Positions 25,031 through 32,766 of a stretch of DNA of 40,897 nt are shown piece by piece. The notes under the pieces were generated by a model. It did not search any database and was not told the DNA's origin. It saw only the letters and a list, made by a program, of their open reading frames with translations. Made by a program: the position numbers and the translations under genes. Position 1 is the stretch's first letter. Each line of letters begins with the position of its first letter. This stretch comes from an uncultured Bacteroidales bacterium (GTDB lineage: Bacteria > Bacteroidota > Bacteroidia > Bacteroidales > Bacteroidaceae), in the NCBI GenBank assembly GCA_902763865.1, contig CACWTR010000033.1, positions 1 through 40,897 on the forward strand. Reading direction: 5' to 3'.

Positions 25031-26182
25031 ATGAAGTGCATCGTAGAGATTGCTCGGACAAAACGTCAGAAGAAGGACTTTGTAGAAATTCCCAGGAAGA
25101 TCTACCAGGGCAATCCATACTATGTGCCCGACATGGAAGGGGATGTGCACAAGTGGTTCGACCCCAAGCACAACCCGGGCCTGCGGCACAGCGAGGTAGT
25201 TCCCTTCGTGGCCTACAGCGAGAGCGGAGAACCAGTGGGCCGCATAGCCGGCATCATCAACCACAAGGCCAATCAGATATGGAAAGGCAGCTGCGTTCGC
25301 TTTGGCTGGATTGAATTCATCGACGATGACGACGTATCCCTTGCCCTGCTGAAAGCCGTCGAGGATTGGGGACGCAGCAAGGGAATGGACTCCATCCAAG
25401 GTCCTCTCGGCATCTCCGACTTCGACAAGGAAGGCATGCTCATCGAGGATTTCGACAAGATAGGCTCTGCCATCACCATCTACAATCCTCCCTATTACCC
25501 CGAGCACATGATCAGGCATGGCTATGGGAAGGAAGTGGACTGGGTACAGGTCAAGCTGGAAGTACCCGACGAGTTGCCTGCCCGCTTTGCACGTGCACGG
25601 TCCCTGGTGGAGGAGATGTACGGGCTGAAGGTAAAGAAGCTGACGCCCAAGGAAGTCTTCCAGGAACGCTACGGGCGCAAGATATTCCATCTGCTCAACG
25701 ATGCCTATAGCCAGCTGTTCGGTTATACTCCGCATTCCGACGAGGAGGCCGATGCCTTCATCTCGCAGTATGTTCCCATGCTCGACCTGAATATGCTGCC
25801 TATGGTGGAGGACAGCGAAGGCAATCTCATTGCGTGCAGTATCACCATGCCCAACCTCTCGCGGGCTCTGCAGAAGAGTGGTGGGCGGATGTTCCCCTTT
25901 GGGTGGTATCATCTGCTGCGTGCCTTGAAGTTCAAGCACGAGGAAGAGGTAGAGCTGTTGCTTATTGCCGTTCACCCGGAGTGGCAGGCCCTGGGCATCA
26001 ATTCGCTGATATTTGCCGACCTCATCCCAACCTTCAGGGAAAAGGGATTCCGTTGGGCAGAGACAGGGCCGATGCTGGAAAGCAACTTGAAGGTGCTTAC
26101 GCAGTGGAAGCAATTCAACCACGTCATCTATAAACGCCGCCGTTGCTTCAGCAAGGATATAACCCCGTCGGGAGTGGATTAG
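25031..26182 (+). CDS. GNAT-like N-acyltransferase (YghO-type)
   Basis: 383 residues. Related Bacteroidetes proteins are annotated as GNAT or YghO-like. It begins with an IPRKIYQGNPYYVPDM segment and contains GRIAGIIN, SIQGPLGISDFDKEGML and the late HPEWQALGINSLIFADLIPTFREKGFRWAETGP, which looks like the acyl-CoA-binding loop region of a GNAT fold. The next genes encode a ketoacyl synthase and an acyl carrier protein, so an acyl-ACP or acyl-CoA donor is likely. Some bacterial ceramide synthases belong to similar acyltransferase families, but that role here is only a guess. The stop codon is the start of a heptamer array. Start at the ATG at 25031. Confidence 0.72.
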   Translation: MKCIVEIARTKRQKKDFVEIPRKIYQGNPYYVPDMEGDVHKWFDPKHNPGLRHSEVVPFVAYSESGEPVGRIAGIINHKANQIWKGSCVRFGWIEFIDDDDVSLALLKAVEDWGRSKGMDSIQGPLGISDFDKEGMLIEDFDKIGSAITIYNPPYYPEHMIRHGYGKEVDWVQVKLEVPDELPARFARARSLVEEMYGLKVKKLTPKEVFQERYGRKIFHLLNDAYSQLFGYTPHSDEEADAFISQYVPMLDLNMLPMVEDSEGNLIACSITMPNLSRALQKSGGRMFPFGWYHLLRALKFKHEEEVELLLIAVHPEWQALGINSLIFADLIPTFREKGFRWAETGPMLESNLKVLTQWKQFNHVIYKRRRCFSKDITPSGVD

Positions 26183-26224
26183 GGATTAAGGATTAGGGAT
26201 TAGGGATTAGAGATTAGGGATTGA
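26176..26224. repeat. GGATTAG heptamer array
   Basis: Seven units in register, four exactly GGATTAG, beginning inside the last codons of the GNAT gene: its TAG stop lies in unit 1. Confidence 0.9.
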
Positions 26225-26260
26225 AAGTAAAATCACGAAATAGTCAATTCAAGAATAAAA

Positions 26261-26281
26261 CGTAAATCGTAAATAGTAAAT
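26261..26281. repeat. CGTAAAT heptamers at the ketoacyl synthase start
   Basis: CGTAAAT, CGTAAAT, AGTAAAT in register. The last unit overlaps the A and T of the ATG at 26280. It is unrelated in sequence to the GGATTAG array 37 bases upstream. Confidence 0.65.
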
Positions 26282-27497
26282 GAATAGAGTAGTTATAACA
26301 GGCATGGGCATTTGGTCCTGCATCGGAACGTCCCTCGACGAAGTGCGCGATGCACTCTATGGGGGCAAGAGTGGCATCATCTTCAGTCAGGAGCGCAAGG
26401 ATGCCGGCTTCCGTTCAGCCCTCGTGGGCAATGTCCCCAAGGTGGATTTGAAGCCATACGTCCCCCGCAACCTCCGCAACTTTATGCCCGAAGAGGCACA
26501 GTACGGCTACATAGCCACCAAGCAGGCTCTCGACAATGCCGGCATCGATGAGGACTTCCTTGCTACGCACGAGGTGGGCATCATCTACGGCAATGATTCC
26601 GTAGCAGAAGCCACCATGCAGAGCCTCGACAAGTTCCGTCAGGCAAACAGCACCGTGGCTTGCGGCAGTGGTGCCATCTTCCAGAGTATGAACTCCAATA
26701 TCACGATGAACCTGGCCTGCCTCTTCAAGCTGCGCGGCATCAACCTCACAGCGTCGGCTGCCTGCGCTTCCGGTTCGCAGAGCATCGGCCTGGGTGCAAT
26801 GCTCATTGCCCAGGGCCTGCAGGAATGTGTAATCTGCGGCGGAGCTGAGGAGAACAACATGTATGGCATTGCTTCCTTCGATGGCATTCAGGCATTCTCC
26901 ATCCGCGAGAGCGAGCCCGAGAAGGCCAGCCGCCCATTCGATGCTGGACGCGACGGTCTCGTGCCCAGCGGTGGCGGCGCAACAGTCATTCTGGAGAGCT
27001 ACGAGCATGCTGTCAAGCGCGGTGCCAACATTATTGCCGAGATTGTAGGCTGGGGCTTCTCCGGCAACGGCGACCATATCTCGACTCCCAACGTGGAGGG
27101 TCCTGCCCGTTCATTGGAGCTGTGCCTCCGCAACAGCGGTGTCGATCCGAAGCAGATTGGCTACATCAATGCTCACGCCACCAGTACCGTCATCGGCGAC
27201 CGTCGCGAGGCTCAGGCTATTGCGCAGCTCTTTGGCCAGCGTACCGTGCCTGTCACCTCCACCAAGAGCCAGACGGGTCACGAGATGTGGATGGCCGGAG
27301 CCAGCGAGATTATCTATTCGACGCTGATGATGAAGAACGACTTCATTGCCGGCAATATCAACTTCGAGAAGCCGGACGAAGAGACGGCATGCCTCAATGT
27401 CCTGCCCGAGACAAAGGAGACGCACTTCGACATGTTCCTTTCGAACAGCTTCGGCTTTGGCGGTACCAACTCCACCCTCATCGTTAAGAACGTGTAG
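26280..27497 (+). CDS. Beta-ketoacyl-[ACP] synthase (FabB/FabF type)
   Basis: Condensing enzyme that extends an acyl chain with malonyl-ACP. At 405 residues it has the typical thiolase fold. The active site can be placed: Cys162 in AACASGSQSIG, His299 in NAHATST, Lys329 in TKSQTGH and His334 in the same motif. The C-terminal FGFGGTNSTLIV is standard. Its position with a GNAT acyltransferase, a separate ACP and a CrtI-like oxidoreductase indicates a specialised system rather than the housekeeping FabF. It is followed 62 bases later by the ACP gene. Confidence 0.9.
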   Translation: MNRVVITGMGIWSCIGTSLDEVRDALYGGKSGIIFSQERKDAGFRSALVGNVPKVDLKPYVPRNLRNFMPEEAQYGYIATKQALDNAGIDEDFLATHEVGIIYGNDSVAEATMQSLDKFRQANSTVACGSGAIFQSMNSNITMNLACLFKLRGINLTASAACASGSQSIGLGAMLIAQGLQECVICGGAEENNMYGIASFDGIQAFSIRESEPEKASRPFDAGRDGLVPSGGGATVILESYEHAVKRGANIIAEIVGWGFSGNGDHISTPNVEGPARSLELCLRNSGVDPKQIGYINAHATSTVIGDRREAQAIAQLFGQRTVPVTSTKSQTGHEMWMAGASEIIYSTLMMKNDFIAGNINFEKPDEETACLNVLPETKETHFDMFLSNSFGFGGTNSTLIVKNV

Positions 27498-27559
27498 CGA
27501 CACATTATATATATATATTATAAGAAACGAATCATTCAATAATAACAAAAAAACACAGT

Positions 27560-27802
27560 ATGACAAGAGAAGAAATCATTGCTGAGATCAATGCCGAACT
27601 GGCAGAAGAATTTGAAATTGATGAGGCTGCAATCACTCCCGATGCTCCTATCTACCAGACGCTCGAGCTCGACAGCCTGAGCTTGGTGGACCTGATCGGT
27701 ATCGTGCAGACCAAATATGGTGTGCTCATCTCCAAGGCTGAGCTTCCCACTATCAAGACCTTTGCCCAGCTCTACGACTACATTGAGCAGCATCAGAAGT
27801 AA
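27560..27802 (+). CDS. Acyl carrier protein of the lipid locus
   Basis: 80-residue acidic helical protein with the phosphopantetheine attachment serine at position 39 in ELDSLSLVDL. It differs from housekeeping AcpP in the surrounding residues (DSLSLVDLIG instead of DSLDTVEL). It probably serves the adjoining ketoacyl synthase. It lies between the synthase and oxidoreductase genes and is followed by an inverted pair of heptamer arrays. Confidence 0.9.
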   Translation: MTREEIIAEINAELAEEFEIDEAAITPDAPIYQTLELDSLSLVDLIGIVQTKYGVLISKAELPTIKTFAQLYDYIEQHQK

Positions 27803-27812
27803 AGAACTCAAT

Positions 27813-27900
27813 CCATAATTTTTAATTCATAATTTATAACTGTGTCTTTCGCTCAATTCAGGGTGCCTGCATATTATGAATTATGAATTGTGAATTATGA
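27813..27900. repeat. Inverted pair of AT-rich heptamer arrays
   Basis: Left arm 27813-27840 (CCATAAT, TTTTAAT, TCATAAT, TTATAAC); right arm 27873-27900 (ATTATGA, ATTATGA, ATTGTGA, ATTATGA). The arms are largely complementary and could fold over the ~30-base centre. The right arm contains one possible start codon of the next gene. Confidence 0.7.
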
Positions 27901-29294
27901 ACTTAATGAACGATGTCCTGATTGTCGGCAGCGGACTGGGCGGACTAGAGTGCGGCGCATTGCTTGCACAAAGGGGACTCAGGGTACTCGTGCTCGAGGG
28001 GTCCAATCAGCCCGGCGGCTGCATGCAGAGCTTCCGCAGAGGCGGGATGCACTTTGATACAGGGCTGCACTACGTGGGCGGACTTGCTCCCGGGCAGTCC
28101 ATGCACAGGGCCTTTGCGCAGCTTGGGCTGCTCGAGTTGCCTTGGCAGCGTATGGACGAGGACTTCGACCACGTCATCATTGGCGGACGGCACTTTGCTT
28201 TCCATCAGGGATATGATGCTTTCGTCGAAGGACTTGCCCAGGACTTCCCGCATCAGCGCGAGGCGCTGCAATGTTTTGTCCGTCGATTGCAGAACACCAC
28301 GACAGCCGACATGGAAGTCTGTGCCTACGACTATCTGGCTCAGACGTTTTCCGACGAATTGCTGCTGAACGTGGTCAGTGCTGCTGCCATGAAGACGGAG
28401 CTCCGGCGCGAGTCGCTTCCGCTCTTCAATTTCGCCCACACCTGCTCCAGCTACATTGAGAGCAGCTGGCGACTCAAGGGAGACGGCAATCTGCTCGTGA
28501 ACAAGTTGCTCGACACCATCCGCGAGGCTGGTGGCGAGGTGCTGACAAACAGTAGGGTAGTGCGCTTGGTGGAGACTGACGGACGGGTTACTGCTGCAGT
28601 CTGTGCCGACGGGCGGAGCTACGAAGCCGGTCATTTCATCTCGGACGTACATCCTGCCGTACTCAGCCAGATGCTTGAGGATTGTCCTTCGGTGCGGAAA
28701 GCTTTTCGCAGGCGTATGTCGTCGGCAGAGAACACGTGCGGCATGTTTACGGTGCAGCTCATCATCAAGCCAGGCGCCATGCGATACTTTGCCCACAACG
28801 TTTTTGTCTATGACAAGCCCAATGTGTGGACAATGACAGAGGAGAACAGTCCCGTCAAGGGTGTCATGCTCAGTGCAAGGGTGCCTGAGGACGGCTCGGA
28901 CATGCTTCGTCAGGTAGATATCCTTACGCCTATGCCCTGGCATGAGTGCCAAAGGTGGGACGACACCAAGGTGGGACGCCGCGGCGATGCCTACAAGGCG
29001 TACTGCACGGAGAAGGCGGGAGAGTGTATCGCTATGGCCGGGCAGTACCTCACTGGGCTGTCTGAAATGGTGGAGCAGTGCTATACGAGCACGCCACTTA
29101 CCTACCGCGACTATCTGGGCACGCCCCAGGGCGGTGCATTCGGCATACGCAAGGACTGGCGCACGCCGTTGCTCAGTTTCCATTCGGTGACAACGCCGCT
29201 ACCCAACCTGCTGCTGACGGGACAGAGCATCGTCCTGCCCGGCATAGAAGGAGTCACGATGACGGCCTTCGAGACGTGCAGCAAAATTATTTAA
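27897..29294 (+). CDS. CrtI/phytoene-desaturase-like FAD-dependent oxidoreductase
   Basis: 465 residues with an N-terminal dinucleotide-binding motif (VLIVGSGLGGLECGALLA, then LEGSNQPGGCMQSF), followed by GMHFDTGLHYVGG, as in carotenoid desaturase/isomerase and retinol saturase proteins. The C-terminal FAD-binding end reads LLLTGQSIVLPGIEGVTMTAFETC. It probably oxidises, saturates or isomerises a polyunsaturated or prenyl/acyl chain. No carotenoid synthesis genes are near, so an acyl-chain substrate from the ACP-linked pathway is suggested. An alternative start is ATG 27906 (MNDVLIVG), just outside the heptamer array, and may be the true one. Confidence 0.82.
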   Translation: MNLMNDVLIVGSGLGGLECGALLAQRGLRVLVLEGSNQPGGCMQSFRRGGMHFDTGLHYVGGLAPGQSMHRAFAQLGLLELPWQRMDEDFDHVIIGGRHFAFHQGYDAFVEGLAQDFPHQREALQCFVRRLQNTTTADMEVCAYDYLAQTFSDELLLNVVSAAAMKTELRRESLPLFNFAHTCSSYIESSWRLKGDGNLLVNKLLDTIREAGGEVLTNSRVVRLVETDGRVTAAVCADGRSYEAGHFISDVHPAVLSQMLEDCPSVRKAFRRRMSSAENTCGMFTVQLIIKPGAMRYFAHNVFVYDKPNVWTMTEENSPVKGVMLSARVPEDGSDMLRQVDILTPMPWHECQRWDDTKVGRRGDAYKAYCTEKAGECIAMAGQYLTGLSEMVEQCYTSTPLTYRDYLGTPQGGAFGIRKDWRTPLLSFHSVTTPLPNLLLTGQSIVLPGIEGVTMTAFETCSKII

Positions 29295-29321
29295 GAGACA
29301 TAAAAAGATAAAATTCGAGAT

Positions 29322-31859
29322 ATGAGATGTAAACTTTTCGCTACACTTGTCCTGTTCCTTGCCTTTGCGATGAACGCCCTCGGACAGAAAATCACCGGTA
29401 TCATCCTTGATGCCTCTACCGGCGATAGTCTTGCCCTGGCCGGCGTGACGTACAAGGAGCGAAAGGTTTCCACCATCGCCGACCTCGACGGCAAGTTCAC
29501 CATCAACCGTATCAACGGAGCCACGCTCACCTTCTCCTGCATGGGCTACAAGGATGAGAGTGTGAACGTCACAAAGGCCACTCCGAGCCGCCTCACCATC
29601 AAGCTCAAACCCGACATGAAGAGCCTCCAGGAGGTGGTCATCAAGGCGGAGAGGAAGCGCTATGTCCGCAAGGACAATCCTGCCGTGGAGCTCATGAAGC
29701 GGGTCATCGATGCCAAGAAGGAGTCCAGGCTCGAGAACCACGACTTCTACATGTACAACAAGTACCAGAAGCTCTCGATGTCGCTGAACGACTTCAAGAT
29801 CAAGGAAGGGGCAGACAGCATCGAGGAGGGCAAGGTGAAGTTCAGACAGATGGCCGAGCTCAGCCCCTACAATGGCAAGATGGTGGTGCCCATTTCCCTC
29901 GACGAAACAGTTATCCAGCACATATACCGCAAGGACCCGAAGCAAGAGAAGGACATCATCCAGGGCGAGCAGAGCACTGGCTTGAACCAGCTCATCGCAA
30001 CGGGAGAGATGGTCAATACGACGCTGAAGGAAGTCTTCCAGGACGTAGATATCTACGACAACTACATCAAGCTGCTCAAGTTCCCCTTCCTGAGCCCTAT
30101 CGGGGCAGGTGCTACAGCCTTCTACAGATACTACATCGTCGATACGGTGCTGGTGGAGCGCGACTCCTGCTATCACCTGCAGTTCACCCCCAACAATCCG
30201 CAGGACATTGGCTTCAATGGCGACCTGTACATCCTGAAGGACTCGACACTTCACGTCAAGAAGTGCCACCTCTCCATACCGCCCAAGAGCGACGTGAACT
30301 TCGTCAGCTCGCTTCACATCGACCAGGTTTACAGCCAGCTGCCTAACGAAGAGTGGGCGCTGACGACCGACGACATGTGGGCCGAGATGACGCTGCTGGG
30401 CAAGAGCCTGCTGGTGGTGCGCAACACACGTCTGTCCGACTACAGCTTCGACCCCCTCCACAAGAACCTGTTCAAGGGGCAGGCAAAGGTCAAGCGCATG
30501 GCCGACGCACGCAACCAGGACGAAGAGTTCTGGAGCAAGTACCGTGCCGTGGAGCTCTCGAAGAAGGAGGGCGGCTTGGGTGACTTCATGACGGCAATGT
30601 CAAAGTCCAAGAACATGCGCATCCCGCTGCTTGTGGTCAAGACGCTTTTCGAGAACTTCATCGAGACATCCAAGCCCGGCAAGCCCAGCAAGTTCGACAT
30701 AGGTCCCGTCATCAGTACCTTCTCGAGCAACTTCTACGACGGCTTCCGCCTGCGTGTCGGCGGCAAGACGACCGGCGCTCTCAGCAAGCACTTCTTCCTG
30801 GAAGGCAACTACACCCACGGCTTCAGGTCGGGCGGCAACTACTACGGCGTGACCGCAATCTACGCTATCAACAAGAAGAAGAACTCAACCTTCGAGTTCC
30901 CGCAGCGCAACATCATCTTCGAGAGCACCTACGACGTCACTTCTGTCTCCGACAAATTCCTGAAGAACAGCAAGGACAACCTCTTCGTCAACTTCCGCAC
31001 CGAGACCGTCAACATGCTCTACAGGCAGAACAAGCAGCGCCTCGGCTTTGTCTGGGAGACTGACTACGGACTGAACTTCAACACGAACTTCATCATGGAG
31101 AGCAACGAGCCGTGCGGAGACCTGCACTTCCGGCATGTCAACGGCGCACCCGAGGAGTATCGCATGCGCACCACCGAGTGGAACGGCGAAGTACGCTTCT
31201 GTCCCGGACAGACCTACATTAACACCAAGCAGGACCGCTGGCCTATCGACAAGGACCGTCCGGAGTTCACCATCCGCCACGCCGTCTGCTTCGACGGTTT
31301 CCTGGGCGGGCAGTATGCCTCCAACCAGACGGAGATAGGCATCTTCAAGCGCCAGTGGCTGGGCAGCTGGGGCCGTGTCGATTTGCATATCCTCGGCTCT
31401 ATGCAGTGGAACAAAGTGCCCTTCCCGCTCCTCATCACGCCGCCCACCTGTATCTCCTACGTCGAGCAGGAAGGCACCTTCAACATGCTCCGCAATATGG
31501 AGTTCTTCATGGACCGCCGTGTGTTCTGGTCCGTAGCATGGAACATGAACGGCAAGATATTCAACCGCATACCGCTGCTCAAGAAGCTCAAGCTGCGCGA
31601 ATTCATTGCCTTCAAGGGCGTGTGGGGCACGCTGACCGACAAGAATAACCCGGCCATGAACCCCGACGACGGCATGCTCTTCGAGTTCCCCGAGGGCTCG
31701 TATCCCCTCCTGGGCAGTACGCCCTACATGGAGTTGGCCGTCGGCATACGCAACATCTTCAAGATTTTCGGCGTCGATTATGTACGCCGCCTTAACTACC
31801 ATGACAACCCGGGCACGAAGAAGAACGGCGTCCGCTTCAACCTGACGTTATCCTTCTGA
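29322..31859 (+). CDS. DUF5686 outer-membrane protein with CarboxypepD_reg-like domain
   Basis: 845 residues: a signal peptide (MRCKLFATLVLFLAFAMNALG), then a carboxypeptidase-regulatory-like beta-sandwich (~22-105; ITGIILDASTGDSLALAGVTY, FSCMGYKDESVNV). A long DUF5686 region follows, and a probable C-terminal beta-barrel (~450-845) ends in the aromatic residue F (NLTLSF), as outer-membrane barrels do. It is presumably an outer-membrane protein of unknown cargo. Its place directly after the lipid genes (27 bases) suggests transport or handling of the product in the outer membrane. The same regulatory-domain type occurs in the frameshifted gene at 10165-11302. Confidence 0.85.
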   Translation: MRCKLFATLVLFLAFAMNALGQKITGIILDASTGDSLALAGVTYKERKVSTIADLDGKFTINRINGATLTFSCMGYKDESVNVTKATPSRLTIKLKPDMKSLQEVVIKAERKRYVRKDNPAVELMKRVIDAKKESRLENHDFYMYNKYQKLSMSLNDFKIKEGADSIEEGKVKFRQMAELSPYNGKMVVPISLDETVIQHIYRKDPKQEKDIIQGEQSTGLNQLIATGEMVNTTLKEVFQDVDIYDNYIKLLKFPFLSPIGAGATAFYRYYIVDTVLVERDSCYHLQFTPNNPQDIGFNGDLYILKDSTLHVKKCHLSIPPKSDVNFVSSLHIDQVYSQLPNEEWALTTDDMWAEMTLLGKSLLVVRNTRLSDYSFDPLHKNLFKGQAKVKRMADARNQDEEFWSKYRAVELSKKEGGLGDFMTAMSKSKNMRIPLLVVKTLFENFIETSKPGKPSKFDIGPVISTFSSNFYDGFRLRVGGKTTGALSKHFFLEGNYTHGFRSGGNYYGVTAIYAINKKKNSTFEFPQRNIIFESTYDVTSVSDKFLKNSKDNLFVNFRTETVNMLYRQNKQRLGFVWETDYGLNFNTNFIMESNEPCGDLHFRHVNGAPEEYRMRTTEWNGEVRFCPGQTYINTKQDRWPIDKDRPEFTIRHAVCFDGFLGGQYASNQTEIGIFKRQWLGSWGRVDLHILGSMQWNKVPFPLLITPPTCISYVEQEGTFNMLRNMEFFMDRRVFWSVAWNMNGKIFNRIPLLKKLKLREFIAFKGVWGTLTDKNNPAMNPDDGMLFEFPEGSYPLLGSTPYMELAVGIRNIFKIFGVDYVRRLNYHDNPGTKKNGVRFNLTLSF

Positions 31860-31887
31860 ACCGCTTTTATCCATCCATCGTTTCCTC

Positions 31888-32385
31888 ATGCTCAGACAAT
31901 TCTCCATAACCCTCCTTCTGCTCCTTGCGGCTGTCCTGCAGCTGTCTGCCGTGGAGATTCCGAGCGAGCACGTCTTCGTGTTCGAGCGCAGCACGAACAG
32001 CAACTACGTGTGCTACGACATCAACCTCGCCGGCGGCTCGCTCTCGCAAAAGGAACCCCTGAAGACCTACTGGGTGCTCGACGAGGAGACCAGGACAGAA
32101 GGGCTGACCTTCCTGGACCGCAAGATGGCCTTCGGAGTAAAGGTAATCAGCGCGAAGGAGAACGAGGCATGGGTACACCTCACAGCCTATAAGAACCTGA
32201 AGATTCGCATCTGCCGTCACAAAGGCAAATGGGCAGGCATCGTCAAGCTGAAAGGCCACGAGATGGTGGTCGAGAAGATGTTTGCCAAGATGAAGCCGCA
32301 CTTCGCTGTCAAGTGCGAATACGTGGAGATTACCGGCACCGACATCGCAACCGGCAAGAAGCGCAGCGAAAGAATCATCCCGTAG
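31888..32385 (+). CDS. DUF4833 exported protein
   Basis: 165 residues with a signal peptide (MLRQFSITLLLLLAAVLQLSA). The body matches the DUF4833 pattern: VFVFERSTNSNYVCYDIN, EPLKTYWVLDEE, LTFLDRKMAFGVKV, KNLKIRICRHKGKW. The function is unknown. It lies 28 bases after the DUF5686 gene and is the last of the six-gene locus, followed by a weak GGCTGT/ACAGCC hairpin (32431-32450). Confidence 0.82.
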   Translation: MLRQFSITLLLLLAAVLQLSAVEIPSEHVFVFERSTNSNYVCYDINLAGGSLSQKEPLKTYWVLDEETRTEGLTFLDRKMAFGVKVISAKENEAWVHLTAYKNLKIRICRHKGKWAGIVKLKGHEMVVEKMFAKMKPHFAVKCEYVEITGTDIATGKKRSERIIP

Positions 32386-32460
32386 CGGCAGGTCCTTTTT
32401 CCCCCGACATTTCAAATCAAAAACTAATGAGGCTGTGTCAAAATACAGCCAATAGCCTTT

Positions 32461-32547
32461 AACCACGAATTGCACGAATTGCACGAATTTATAATCAACC
32501 AACAACCAGCAGTTGAAGAATTCGTGTAATTCGTGCAATTTGTGGTT
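32461..32547. repeat. Dispersed inverted repeat, copy 2
   Basis: 29-base arms at 32461-32489 and 32519-32547 around a 29-base loop; same arms and similar loop as 6228-6314. GAGGCTGTGTCAAAA lies 20 bases upstream (32429-32443). Confidence 0.75.
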
Positions 32548-32619
32548 AAATCATTTAAGAGGGTATGTCCTTGAGAAACCTGTTCAGGCCGTAGCAGAAA
32601 CCCATATCAATACGGTACA

Positions 32620-32713
32620 AAAGTTATTTTCATGACGTGAAAATCAATTTTCACGTCATGAAAATTAATTTTCAAAGCTTGAAAATTGATTTTCAAACTT
32701 TGAAAATAACTTT
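32620..32713. repeat. Period-21 palindromic module array
   Basis: The 14-base core GAAAATNNATTTTC occurs at 32639, 32660 and 32681, exactly 21 bases apart, with half cores at 32626 and 32702 keeping the same phase. The 7-base linkers are also related: ATGACGT and its complement ACGTCAT, then AAAGCTT and AAACTTT. The outer 13 bases (32620-32632 and 32701-32713) are complementary, so the whole can fold as one long nested hairpin or as several small ones. Confidence 0.85.
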
Positions 32714-32766
32714 ATGACGCGTTGTCCGGGCTTTGTGGTCCTTGCCGCAGAAGGAATGTATGGCGC

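Noticed and set aside
24841-25314. 157-codon frame overlapping the start of the GNAT gene
   Set aside because: It spans the terminator and promoter region and its later part is an out-of-frame reading of the GNAT gene.
27505-27525. TATATA runs as a shared regulatory site (also near 455, 10145, 37370)
   Set aside because: They are simple low-complexity stretches without constant distance to starts or promoter boxes.
32620-32713. CRISPR array
   Set aside because: The repeat cores are 14 bases with 7-base related linkers and no unique spacers; no cas genes are near.
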